This document shows, piece after piece, positions 50,996 to 62,950 of a stretch of DNA of 64,000 nt. The position numbers and the translations under genes are program-made. The stretch lies in assembly GCF_022682495.2 (NCBI RefSeq), contig NW_026527269.1:248001-312000 (forward strand), read 5' to 3'. The notes under the pieces were generated by a model. The model searched no databases. It worked only from the letters and a program-made list of their open reading frames with translations, and was not told where the DNA came from. This DNA comes from Desmodus rotundus (Eukaryota; Chordata; Mammalia; Chiroptera; Phyllostomidae). Every line of letters begins with the position of its first letter. Position 1 is the first letter of the stretch.

Positions 50996-52831
50996 ACATT
51001 CTAGATCCTGACACACCACATTCTAGAACGCCATAACCAAAGCAACCGTATCCTTTCAAACCGTATCCTAAGAAACTGCTTATCTCAGGAGGCCACTCTG
51101 CTCAGAACCCGCACCACAAGATTCTAGATCCTGACACACCGCATTCTAGAATGCAGTATCCAAGGCAAACGTATCCTTGCAAACCGTATCCTAGGAAACC
51201 GCTTATCTCAGGAGGCCATTGTGCTAAGAACCCGCCCCACAAGATTCTATATGCTGACACACCACTTTACAGAATGCCGTATCCAAGGCAAATGTATCCT
51301 TGGAAACCGTATCCTAGGAAACCACTTACCTCTAGAGAACATTGTGCTCAGAACCCGCACCACAATATTCTAGATCCTGACACACCACATCTAGAATGCC
51401 TTGTCCAAGGCAACCGTATACTTGGAGACCGTATCCTAGGAAACCGCATATCCCTGGAGAACATTGTACTCAGAACCCGTCCCACAAGATTCTAGATCCT
51501 GATACACCACAACCTGGAATGCCGTATCCAACGCAAACGTATCGTTGCAAAGGTATCCTAGGAAACCGCGTAACCCTGGAAACCCTTGTACTCATAACCC
51601 CCTCCACAAGATTCTGGATCCTGACAGAACACATTCTTAAACGCAGTATCCAAGGCAACCTTATATTTGGAAACCGTATCGTAGGAAACCGCTTATCTCT
51701 GGCGACCATTATTTTCAGAATCTGTCCCCAAGATTCTAGATCCTGACACTCCACATTCTATAATGGCATATGCAAGGCATCCGTATCCTTGGAGACCTTA
51801 TCCTAGCAAACCGCGTATCCCAGAGACTATTGTGCTAAGAACCCGCACCACAAGATTCTAGATGTTGACACACCACGTTCTCGAACACCGTATCCAAGGC
51901 AACCGTATCCTTGGAAACCGAATCCTAGGAAACCGCTTATCTCTGGAGACCATTGTGCTCAGAACCCGCCCCACAAGATTCTAAATCCTGACACACCACA
52001 TTCTAGAACTCCGTATCCAAGGCCACCGTATCCTTGGAAACCGTATCCTAGGAAAACGCTTATATCTGGAGGCCATTGTGCTCAGATCCGGCCGCACAAT
52101 ATTCTAGATCCTGACACACCACATTCTATAATGGCGTATGCAAGGCAACCGTATCCTTGGAGACCGTATCCTAGGAAACTCCATATCCCAGGAAACTATT
52201 GTTCTCAGATCCCGTCCCACAAGACTCTAAATCCTGACAAACCACGTTCTCGAACGCCGTATCCAAGACAACCGTATCATTGGAAACCGTATTCTTCGAA
52301 TCTGCTTATTTTTGGAGGCCATTGTGCTCAGAACCGTCCCCACAAGATTCTAGATCCTGACACACCACATTCTAGAACGCCGTATCTAAGGCAACCCTAT
52401 CCTTGGAAACCGTATCCTAGGAAACCGCTTATCTCAGGAGGCCATTGTGCTCCGAACCCACACCACAAGATTCTAGATCCTGACACACCGCATTCTAGAA
52501 TGCAGTATCCAAGGCAACCGTATCCTTGGAAACCCTATCTTAGGAAACGGCTTATCTTTGGAGACCAATGTGCTCACACCCATCCAACAAGATCCTAGAT
52601 CCTGACACGCCACATTCTAGAACGCCGTATCCAAGGCAAACGTATACTTGGAAACCGTATACTAGGAAACCTCTTATCTCAGGAGGCCATTGTTCTCAGA
52701 ACCCGCACCACAACATTCTAGATCCTGACACACCACAATCTAGAACGCCATAACCAAGGCAACCGTATCCTTTCAAACCGTATCCTAAGAAACTGCTTAT
52801 CTCAGGAGGCCACTGTGCTCAGAACCCGCAC
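50996..52831 (+). repeat. Diverged island D3
   Basis: It matches D1 over its whole length at offset 12,041, including both bracketing odd monomers. CTGACAAACCACG near 52,226 is shared only with D4, so D4 was copied from D3 or both come from one parent. Together with the shared left flank (AAGGGAACCG) it groups D1, D3 and D4 against D2. Confidence 0.88.
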
Positions 52832-55800
52832 CACAAGATTCTAGATCCTGACACACCGCATTCTAGAATGCAGTATCCAAGGCAACCGTATCCTTGGAAA
52901 CCGTATCCTAGGAAACCGCTTATCTCAGGAGGCCATTGTGCTCAGAACGCGAACCACAAGATTCTAGATCCTGACACACCGCATTCTAGAATGCAGTATC
53001 CAAGGCAACCGTATCCTTGGAAACCGTATCCCTGGAAACCGCTTATCTCAGGAGGCAATTGCGCTCAGAACCCGCACCAAAAGATTCTAGATCCTGACAC
53101 ACCGCATTCTAGAATGCAGTAACCAAGGCAACCGTATCCTTGGAAACCGTATCCTAGGAAACCGCTTATCTCAGGAGGCCATTGTGCTCAGAACCCGCAC
53201 CAGAAGATTCTAGACCCTGACACACCGCATTCTAGAATGCAGTATCCAAGGCAACCGTATCCTTGGAAACCGTATCCTATGAAACCGCTTATCTCAGGAG
53301 GCCATTGTGCTCAGAACCCGCACCACAAGATTCTAGATCCTGACACACCGCATTCTAGAATGCAGTAACCAAGGCAACCGTATCCTTGGAAACCGTATCC
53401 TAGGAAACCGCTTATCTCAGGAGGCCATTGTGCTCAGAACCCGCACCACAAGATTCCAGATCCTGACACACCGTATTCTAGAATGCAGTATCCAAGGCAA
53501 CCGTATCTTTGGAAACCTTATCCTAGGAAACCGCTTATCTCCGGAGGCCATTGTGCTCAGAACCCGCAACACAAGATTCTAGATCCTGACACACCGCATT
53601 CTAGAATGCAGTATCCAAGGCAACCGTATCCTTGGAAACCGTATCCTAGGAAACCGCTTATCTCAGGAGGCCATTGTGCTCAGAAACCGCACCACAGGAT
53701 TCTAGATCCTGACACACCGCATTCTAGAATGCAGTAACCAAGGCAACCGGATACTTGGAAACCGTATCCTAGGAAACCGCTTATCTCAGGAGGCCATTGT
53801 GCTCAGAACCCGCACCACAAGATTCTAGATCCTGACACACCGCATTCTAGAATGCAGTATCCAAGGCAACCGTATACTTGGAAACCTTATCCTAGGAAAC
53901 CGCTTATCTCAGGAGGCCATTGTGCTCAGAACGCGAACCACAAGATTCTAGATCCTGACACACCGCATTCTAGAATGCAGTATCCAAGGCAACCGTATCC
54001 TTGGAAACCGTATCCCTGGAAACCGCTTATCTCAGGAGGCAATTGCGCTCAGAACCCGCACCAAAAGATTCTAGATCCTGACACACCGCATTCTAGAATG
54101 CAGTAACCAAGGCAACCGTATCCTTGGAAACCGTATCCTAGGAAACCGCTTATCTCAGGAGGCCATTGTGCTCAGAACCCGCACCAGAAGATTCTAGACC
54201 CTGACACACCGCATTCTAGAATGCAGTATCCAAGGCAACCGTATCCTTGGAAACCGTATCCTATGAAACCGCTTATCTCAGGAGGCCATTGTGCTCAGAA
54301 CCCGCACCACAAGATTCTAGATCCTGACACACCGCATTCTAGAATGCAGTAACCAAGGCAACCGTATCCTTGGAAACCGTATCCTAGGAAACCGCTTATC
54401 TCAGGAGGCCATTGTGCTCAGAACCCGCACCACAAGATTCCAGATCCTGAAACACCGTATTCTAGAATGCAGTATCCAAGGCAACCGTATCTTTGGAAAC
54501 CTTATCCTAGGAAACCGCTTATCTCCGGAGGCCATTGTGCTCAGAACCCGCACCACAAGATTCTAGATCCTGACACACCGCATTCTAGAATGCAGTATCC
54601 AAGGCAACCGTATCCTTGGAAACCTTATCCTAGGAAACCGCTTATCTCAGGAGGCCATTGTGCTCAGAACCCGCACCACAAGATTCTAGATCCTGACACA
54701 CCGCATTCTAGAATGCAGTATCCAAGGCAACCGTATCCTTGGAAACCGTATCCTAGAAAACCACTTATCTCAGGAGGCCATTGTGCTCAGAACCCGCACC
54801 ACAAGATTCTAGATCCTGACACACCGCATTCTAGAATGCAGTATCCAAGGCAACCGTATCCTTGGAAACCGTATCCTAGGAAACCGCTTATCTCAGGAGG
54901 CCATTGTGCTCAGAAACCGCACCACAAGATTCTAGATCCTGACACACCGCATTCTAGAATGCAGTAACCAAGGCAACCGTATCCTTGGAAACCGTATCCT
55001 AGGAAACCGCTTATCTCAGGAGGCCATTGTGCTCAGAACCCGCACCACAAGATTCTAGATCCTGACACACCGCATTCTAGAATGCAGTATCCAAGGCAAC
55101 CGTATCCTTGGAAACCTTATCCTAGGAAACCGCTTATCTCAGGAGGCCATTGTGCTCAGAACGCGAACCACAAGATTCTAGATCCTGACACACCGCATTC
55201 TAGAATGCAGTATCCAAGGCAACCGTATCCTTGGAAACCGTATCCCTGGAAACCGCTTATCTCAGGAGGCAATTGCGCTCAGAACCAGCACCAAAAGATT
55301 CTAGATCCTGACACACCGCATTCTAGAATGCAGTAACCAAGGCAACCGTATCCTTGGAAACCGTATCCTAGGAAACCGCTTATCTCAGGAGGCCATTGTG
55401 CTCAGAACCCGCACCAGAAGATTCTAGACCCTGACACACCGTATTCTAGAATGCAGTATCCAAGGCAACCGTATCCTTGGAAACCGTATCCTATGAAACC
55501 GCTTATCTCAGGAGGCCATTGTGCTCAGAACCCGCACCACAAGATTCTAGATCCTGACACACCGCATTCTAGAATGCAGTAACCAAGGCAACCGTATCCT
55601 TGGAAACCGTATCCTAGGAAACCGCTTATCTCAGGAGGACATTGTGCTCAGAACCCGCACCACAAGATTCTAGACCCTGACACACCGCATTCTAGAATGC
55701 AGTATCCAAGGCAACCGTATCCTTGGAAACCGTATCCTAGGCAACCGCTTATCTCAGGAGGCCATTGTGCTCAGAACCCGCACCACAAGATTCTAGACCC

Positions 55801-57506
55801 TGACACACCGCATTCTGGAATGCAGTATCCAATGCAACCGTATCCTTGGAAACCGTATCCTAGGAAACCGCTTATCTCAGGAGGCCATTGTGCTCAGAAC
55901 CCGCACCACAAGATTCTAGATCCTGACACACCGCATTCTAGAATGCAGTAACCAAGGCAACCGATTCCTTGGAAACCGTATCCTAGGAAACGGCTTACTC
56001 TGGAGGCCATTGTGCTCAGAACCCGCACCACAAGGTTCTAGATCCTGACACACCGCATTCTAGAATGCAGTATCCAAGGCAACCGTATCCTTGGAAACCG
56101 TATCCTAGGAAACCGCTTATCTCAGGAGGCCATTGTGCTCAGAACCCGCACCACAAGATTCTAGACCCTGACACACCGCATTCTAGAATGCAGTATCCAA
56201 CGCAACCGTATCCTTGGAAACGGTATCCTAGGAAACCGCTTATCTCAGGAGGCCGTTGTGCTCAGAACCCGCACCACAAGATTCTAGATCCTGACACACC
56301 GCATTCTAGAATGCAGTATCCAAGGCAACCGTATCATTGGAAACCGTATCCTAGGAAACGGCTTACTCTGGAGGCCATTGTGCTCAGAACCCGCAACACA
56401 AGATTCCAGATCCTGACACACCGTATTCTAGAATGCAGTATCCAAGGCAACCGTATACTTGGATACCTTATCCTAGGAAACCGCTTATCTCAGGAGGCTA
56501 TTGTGCTCAGAACCCGCAGCACAAGATTCTAGATCCTCACACACCGCATTCTAGAATGCAGTAACCAAGGCAACCGTATCCTTGGAAACCGTATCCTAGG
56601 AAACGGCTTACTCTGGAGGCCATTGTGCTCAGAACCCGCACCACAAGATTCTAGATCCTGACACACCGCATTCTAGAATGCTGTATCCAAGGCAACCGTA
56701 TCCTTGGAAACCGTATCCTAGGAAACCGCTTATCTCAGGAGGCCATTGTGCTCAGAAACCGCACCACAAGATTCTAGATCCTGACACACCGCATTCTAGA
56801 ATGCAGTATCCAAGGCAACCGTATCCTTGGAAACCGTATCCTAGGAAACCGCTTATCTCAGGAGGCCATTGTGCTCAGAAACCGCACCACAAGATTCTAG
56901 ATCCTGACACACCGCATTCTAGAATGCAGTAACCAAGGCAACCGTATCCTTGGAAACCGTATCCTAGGAAACCGCTTATCTCAGGAGGCCATTGTGCTCA
57001 GAACCCGCACCACAAGATTCTAGATCCTGACACACCGCATTCTAGAATGCAGTATCCAAGGCAACCGTATCCTTGGAAACCTTATCCTAGGAAACCGCTT
57101 ATCTCAGGAGGCCATAGTGCTCAGAACGCGAACCACAAGATTCTAGATCCTGACACACCGCATTCTAGAATGCAGTATCCAAGGGAACCGTATCCTTGGA
57201 AACCGTATCCCTGGAAACCGCTTATCTCAGGAGGCAATTGCGCTCAGAACCCGCACCAAAAGATTCTAGATCCTGACACACCACATTCTAGAATGCAGTA
57301 ACCAAGGCAACCGTATCCTTGGAAACCGTATCCTAGGAAACCGCTTATCTCAGGAGGCCATTGTGCTCAGAACCCGCACCAGAAGATTCTAGACCCTGAC
57401 ACACCGCATTCTAGAATGCAGTATCCAAGGCAACCGTATCCTTGGAAACCGTATCCTAGGAAACCTCTTATCTCAGGAGGCCATTGTGCTCAGAACCCGC
57501 ACCACA
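52832..57506 (+). repeat. Region C between D3 and D4
   Basis: It contains 984-bp (8-monomer) steps (52,868/53,852 and 53,483/54,467), the 166-codon-open block at 54,467, the CATTCTGGAATGC/CCAATGCAACC pair near 55,810, and A-like monomers near 56,065-56,690 (GTATCATTGG, TTGGATACC, AATGCTGTATCC). Everything up to about 56,690 recurs 6,267 bp later except one monomer with CCAACGCAACCG, which is missing from the second copy. Private changes are CTAGGCAACCGC at 55,737 and ACCGATTCC near 55,961. Confidence 0.86.
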
Positions 57507-59098
57507 ACATTCTAGATCCTGACACACCACATTCTAGAACGCCATAACCAAAGCAACCGTATCCTTTCAAACCGTATCCTAAGAAACTGCTTATCTCAGG
57601 AGGCCACTCTGCTCAGAACCCGCACCACAAGATTCTAGATCCTGACACACCGCATTCTAGAATGCAGTATCCAAGGCAAACGTATCCTTGCAAACCGTAT
57701 CCTAGGAAACCGCTTATCTCAGGAGGCCATTGTGCTAAGAACCCGCCCCACAAGATTCTATATGCTGACACACCACTTTACAGAATGCCGTATCCAAGGC
57801 AAATGTATCCTTGGAAACCGTATCCTAGGAAACCACTTACCTCTAGAGAACATTGTGTTCAGAACCCGCACCACAATATTCTAGATCCTGACACACCACA
57901 TCTAGAATGCCTTGTCCAAGGCAACCGTATACTTGGAGACCGTATCCTAGGAAACCGCATATCCCTGGAGAACATTGTACTCAGAACCCGTCCCACAAGA
58001 TTCTAGATCCTGATACACCACAACCTGGAATGCCGTATCCAACGCAAACGTATCGTTGCAAAGGTATCCTAGGAAACCGCGTAACCCTGGAAACCCTTGT
58101 ACTCATAACCCCCTCCACAAGATTCTGGATCCTGACAGAACACATTCTTAAACGCAGTATCCAAGGCAACCGTATCCTTGGAAACCGAATCCTAGGAAAC
58201 CGCTTATCTCTGGAGACCATTGTGCTCAGAACCCGCCCCACAAGATTCTAAATCCTGACACACCACATTCTAGAACTCCGTATCCAAGGCCACCGTATCC
58301 TTGGAAACCGTATCCTAGGAAAACGCTTATATCTGGAGGCCATTGTGCTCAGATCCGGCCGCACAATATTCTAGATCCTGACACACCACATTCTATAATG
58401 GCGTATGCAAGGCAACCGTATCCTTGGAGACCGTATCCTAGGAAACTCCATATCCCAGGAAACTATTGTTCTCAGATCCCGTCCCACAAGACTCTAAATC
58501 CTGACAAACCACGTTCTCGAACGCCGTATCCAAGACAACCGTATCATTGGAAACCGTATTCTTCGAATCTGCTTATTTTTGGAGGCCATTGTGCTCAGAA
58601 CCGTCCCCACAAGATTCTAGATCCTGACACACCACATTCTAGAACGCCGTATCTAAGGCAACCCTATCCTTGGAAACCGTATCCTAGGAAACCGCTTATC
58701 TCAGGAGGCCATTGTGCTCCGAACCCACACCACAAGATTCTAGATCCTGACACACCGCATTCTAGAATGCAGTATCCAAGGCAACCGTATCCTTGGAAAC
58801 CCTATCTTAGGAAACGGCTTATCTTTGGAGACCAATGTGCTCACACCCATCCAACAAGATCCTAGATCCTGACACGTCACATTCTAGAACGCCGTATCCA
58901 AGGCAAACGTATACTTGGAAACCGTATACTAGGAAACCTCTTATCTCAGGAGGCCATTGTTCTCAGAACCCGCACCACAACATTCTAGATCCTGACACAC
59001 CACAATCTAGAACGCCATAACCAAGGCAACCGTATCCTTTCAAACCGTATCCTAAGAAACTGCTTATCTCAGGAGGCCACTGTGCTCAGAACCCGCAC
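57507..59098 (+). repeat. Diverged island D4 with 244-bp internal deletion
   Basis: It matches D3 at offset 6,511 on the left and 6,267 on the right. The 244 bp between (two monomers, the ones with ATTATTTTCAGAATCTG and TTCTATAATGGCATATGC) is lost at about 58,155-58,175. The junction falls in GTATCCAAGGCAACC, present on both sides in D3. GTGTTCAG near 57,855 and ACACGTCAC near 58,871 are private. Confidence 0.87.
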
Positions 59099-62000
59099 CA
59101 CAAGATTCTAGATCCTGACACACCGCATTCTAGAATGCAGTATCCAAGGCAACCGTATCCTTGGAAACCGTATCCTAGGAAACCGCTTATCTCAGGAGGC
59201 CATTGTGCTCAGAACGCGAACCACAAGATTCTAGATCCTGACACACCGCATTCTAGAATGCAGTATCCAAGGCAACCGTATCCTTGGAAACCGTATCCCT
59301 GGAAACCGCTTATCTCAGGAGGCAATTGCGCTCAGAACCCGCACCAAAAGATTCTAGATCCTGACACACCGCATTCTAGAATGCAGTAACCAAGGCAACC
59401 GTATCCTTGGAAACCGTATCCTAGGAAACCGCTTATCTCAGGAGGCCATTGTGCTCAGAACCCGCACCAGAAGATTCTAGACCCTGACACACCGCATTCT
59501 AGAATGCAGTATCCAAGGCAACCGTATCCTTGGAAACCGTATCCTATGAAACCGCTTATCTCAGGAGGCCATTGTGCTCAGAACCCGCACCACAAGATTC
59601 TAGATCCTGACACACCGCATTCTAGAATGCAGTAACCAAGGCAACCGTATCCTTGGAAACCGTATCCTAGGAAACCGCTTATCTCAGGAGGCCATTGTGC
59701 TCAGAACCCGCACCACAAGATTCCAGATCCTGACACACCGTATTCTAGAATGCAGTATCCAAGGCAACCGTATCTTTGGAAACCTTATCCTAGGAAACCG
59801 CTTATCTCCGGAGGCCATTGTGCTCAGAACCCGCAACACAAGATTCTAGATCCTGACACACCGCATTCTAGAATGCAGTATCCAAGGCAACCGTATCCTT
59901 GGAAACCGTATCCTAGGAAACCGCTTATCTCAGGAGGCCATTGTGCTCAGAAACCGCACCACAGGATTCTAGATCCTGACACACCGCATTCTAGAATGCA
60001 GTAACCAAGGCAACCGGATACTTGGAAACCGTATCCTAGGAAACCGCTTATCTCAGGAGGCCATTGTGCTCAGAACCCGCACCACAAGATTCTAGATCCT
60101 GACACACCGCATTCTAGAATGCAGTATCCAAGGCAACCGTATACTTGGAAACCTTATCCTAGGAAACCGCTTATCTCAGGAGGCCATTGTGCTCAGAACG
60201 CGAACCACAAGATTCTAGATCCTGACACACCGCATTCTAGAATGCAGTATCCAAGGCAACCGTATCCTTGGAAACCGTATCCCTGGAAACCGCTTATCTC
60301 AGGAGGCAATTGCGCTCAGAACCCGCACCAAAAGATTCTAGATCCTGACACACCGCATTCTAGAATGCAGTAACCAAGGCAACCGTATCCTTGGAAACCG
60401 TATCCTAGGAAACCGCTTATCTCAGGAGGCCATTGTGCTCAGAACCCGCACCAGAAGATTCTAGACCCTGACACACCGCATTCTAGAATGCAGTATCCAA
60501 GGCAACCGTATCCTTGGAAACCGTATCCTATGAAACCGCTTATCTCAGGAGGCCATTGTGCTCAGAACCCGCACCACAAGATTCTAGATCCTGACACACC
60601 GCATTCTAGAATGCAGTAACCAAGGCAACCGTATCCTTGGAAACCGTATCCTAGGAAACCGCTTATCTCAGGAGGCCATTGTGCTCAGAACCCGCACCAC
60701 AAGATTCCAGATCCTGAAACACCGTATTCTAGAATGCAGTATCCAAGGCAACCGTATCTTTGGAAACCTTATCCTAGGAAACCGCTTATCTCCGGAGGCC
60801 ATTGTGCTCAGAACCCGCACCACAAGATTCTAGATCCTGACACACCGCATTCTAGAATGCAGTATCCAAGGCAACCGTATCCTTGGAAACCTTATCCTAG
60901 GAAACCGCTTATCTCAGGAGGCCATTGTGCTCAGAACCCGCACCACAAGATTCTAGATCCTGACACACCGCATTCTAGAATGCAGTATCCAAGGCAACCG
61001 TATCCTTGGAAACCGTATCCTAGAAAACCACTTATCTCAGGAGGCCATTGTGCTCAGAACCCGCACCACAAGATTCTAGATCCTGACACACCGCATTCTA
61101 GAATGCAGTATCCAAGGCAACCGTATCCTTGGAAACCGTATCCTAGGAAACCGCTTATCTCAGGAGGCCATTGTGCTCAGAAACCGCACCACAAGATTCT
61201 AGATCCTGACACACCGCATTCTAGAATGCAGTAACCAAGGCAACCGTATCCTTGGAAACCGTATCCTAGGAAACCGCTTATCTCAGGAGGCCATTGTGCT
61301 CAGAACCCGCACCACAAGATTCTAGATCCTGACACACCGCATTCTAGAATGCAGTATCCAAGGCAACCGTATCCTTGGAAACCTTATCCTAGGAAACCCC
61401 TTATCTCAGGAGGCCATTGTGCTCAGAACGCGAACCACAAGATTCTAGATCCTGACACACCGCATTCTAGAATGCAGTATCCAAGGCAACCGTATCCTTG
61501 GAAACCGTATCCCTGGAAACCGCTTATCTCAGGAGGCAATTGCGCTCAGAACCAGCACCAAAAGATTCTAGATCCTGACACACCGCATTCTAGAATGCAG
61601 TAACCAAGGCAACCGTATCCTTGGAAACCGTATCCTAGGAAACCGCTTATCTCAGGAGGCCATTGTGCTCAGAACCCGCACCAGAAGATTCTAGACCCTG
61701 ACACACCGTATTCTAGAATGCAGTATCAAAGGCAACCGTATCCTTGGAAACCGTATCCTATGAAACCGCTTATCTCAGGAGGCCATTGTGCTCAGAACCC
61801 GCACCACAAGATTCTAGATCCTGACACACCGCATTCTAGAATGCAGTAACCAAGGCAACCGTATCCTTGGAAACCGTATCCTAGGAAACCGCTTATCTCA
61901 GGAGGACATTGTGCTCAGAACCCGCACCACAAGATTCTAGACCCTGACACACCGCATTCTAGAATGCAGTATCCAAGGCAACCGTATCCTTGGAAACCGT

Positions 62001-62950
62001 ATCCTAGGAAACCGCTTATCTCAGGAGGCCATTGTGCTCAGAACCCGCACCACAAGATTCTAGACCCTGACACACCGCATTCTGGAATGCAGTATCCAAT
62101 GCAACCGTATCCTTGGAAACCGTATCCTAGGAAACCGCTTATCTCAGGAGGCCATTGTGCTCAGAACCCGCACCACAAGATTCTAGATCCTGACACACCG
62201 CATTCTAGAATGCAGTAACCAAGGCAACCGTATCCTTGGAAACCGTATCCTAGGAAACGGCTTACTCTGGAGGCCATTGTGCTCAGAACCCGCACCACAA
62301 GGTTCTAGATCCTGACACACCGCATTCTAGAATGCAGTATCCAAGGCAACCGTATCCTTGGAAACCGTATCCTAGGAAACCGCTTATCTCAGGAGGCCGT
62401 TGTGCTCAGAACCCGCACCACAAGATTCTAGATCCTGACACACCGCATTCTAGAATGCAGTATCCAAGGCAACCGTATCATTGGAAACCGTATCCTAGGA
62501 AACGGCTTACTCTGGAGGCCATTGTGCTCAGAACCCGCAACACAAGATTCCAGATCCTGACACACCGTATTCTAGAATGCAGTATCCAAGGCAACCGTAT
62601 ACTTGGATACCTTATCCTAGGAAACCGCTTATCTCAGGAGGCTATTGTGCTCAGAACCCGCAGCACAAGATTCTAGATCCTCACACACCGCATTCTAGAA
62701 TGCAGTAACCAAGGCAACCGTATCCTTGGAAACCGTATCCTAGGAAACGGCTTACTCTGGAGGCCATTGTGCTCAGAACCCGCACCACAAGATTCTAGAT
62801 CCTGACACACCGCATTCTAGAATGCTGTATCCAAGGCAACCGTATCCTTGGAAACCGTATCCTAGGAAACCGCTTATCTCAGGAGGCCATTGTGCTCAGA
62901 AACCGCACCACAAGATTCTAGATCCTGACACACCGCATTCTAGAATGCAG
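59099..62950 (+). repeat. Second copy of the 6,267-bp segment
   Basis: It follows 52,832 onward base for base at offset 6,267. It shares rare changes such as CAACCGGATACTTGG (53,745 and 60,012) and CCTGAAACACCG (54,444 and 60,711). One monomer is lost near 62.4 kb, after which the offset is 6,144 (AATGCTGTATCC at 56,677 and 62,821). Private differences are few, for example AAACCCCTTATC at 61,394 and GTATCAAAGGC near 61,722. Confidence 0.88.
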
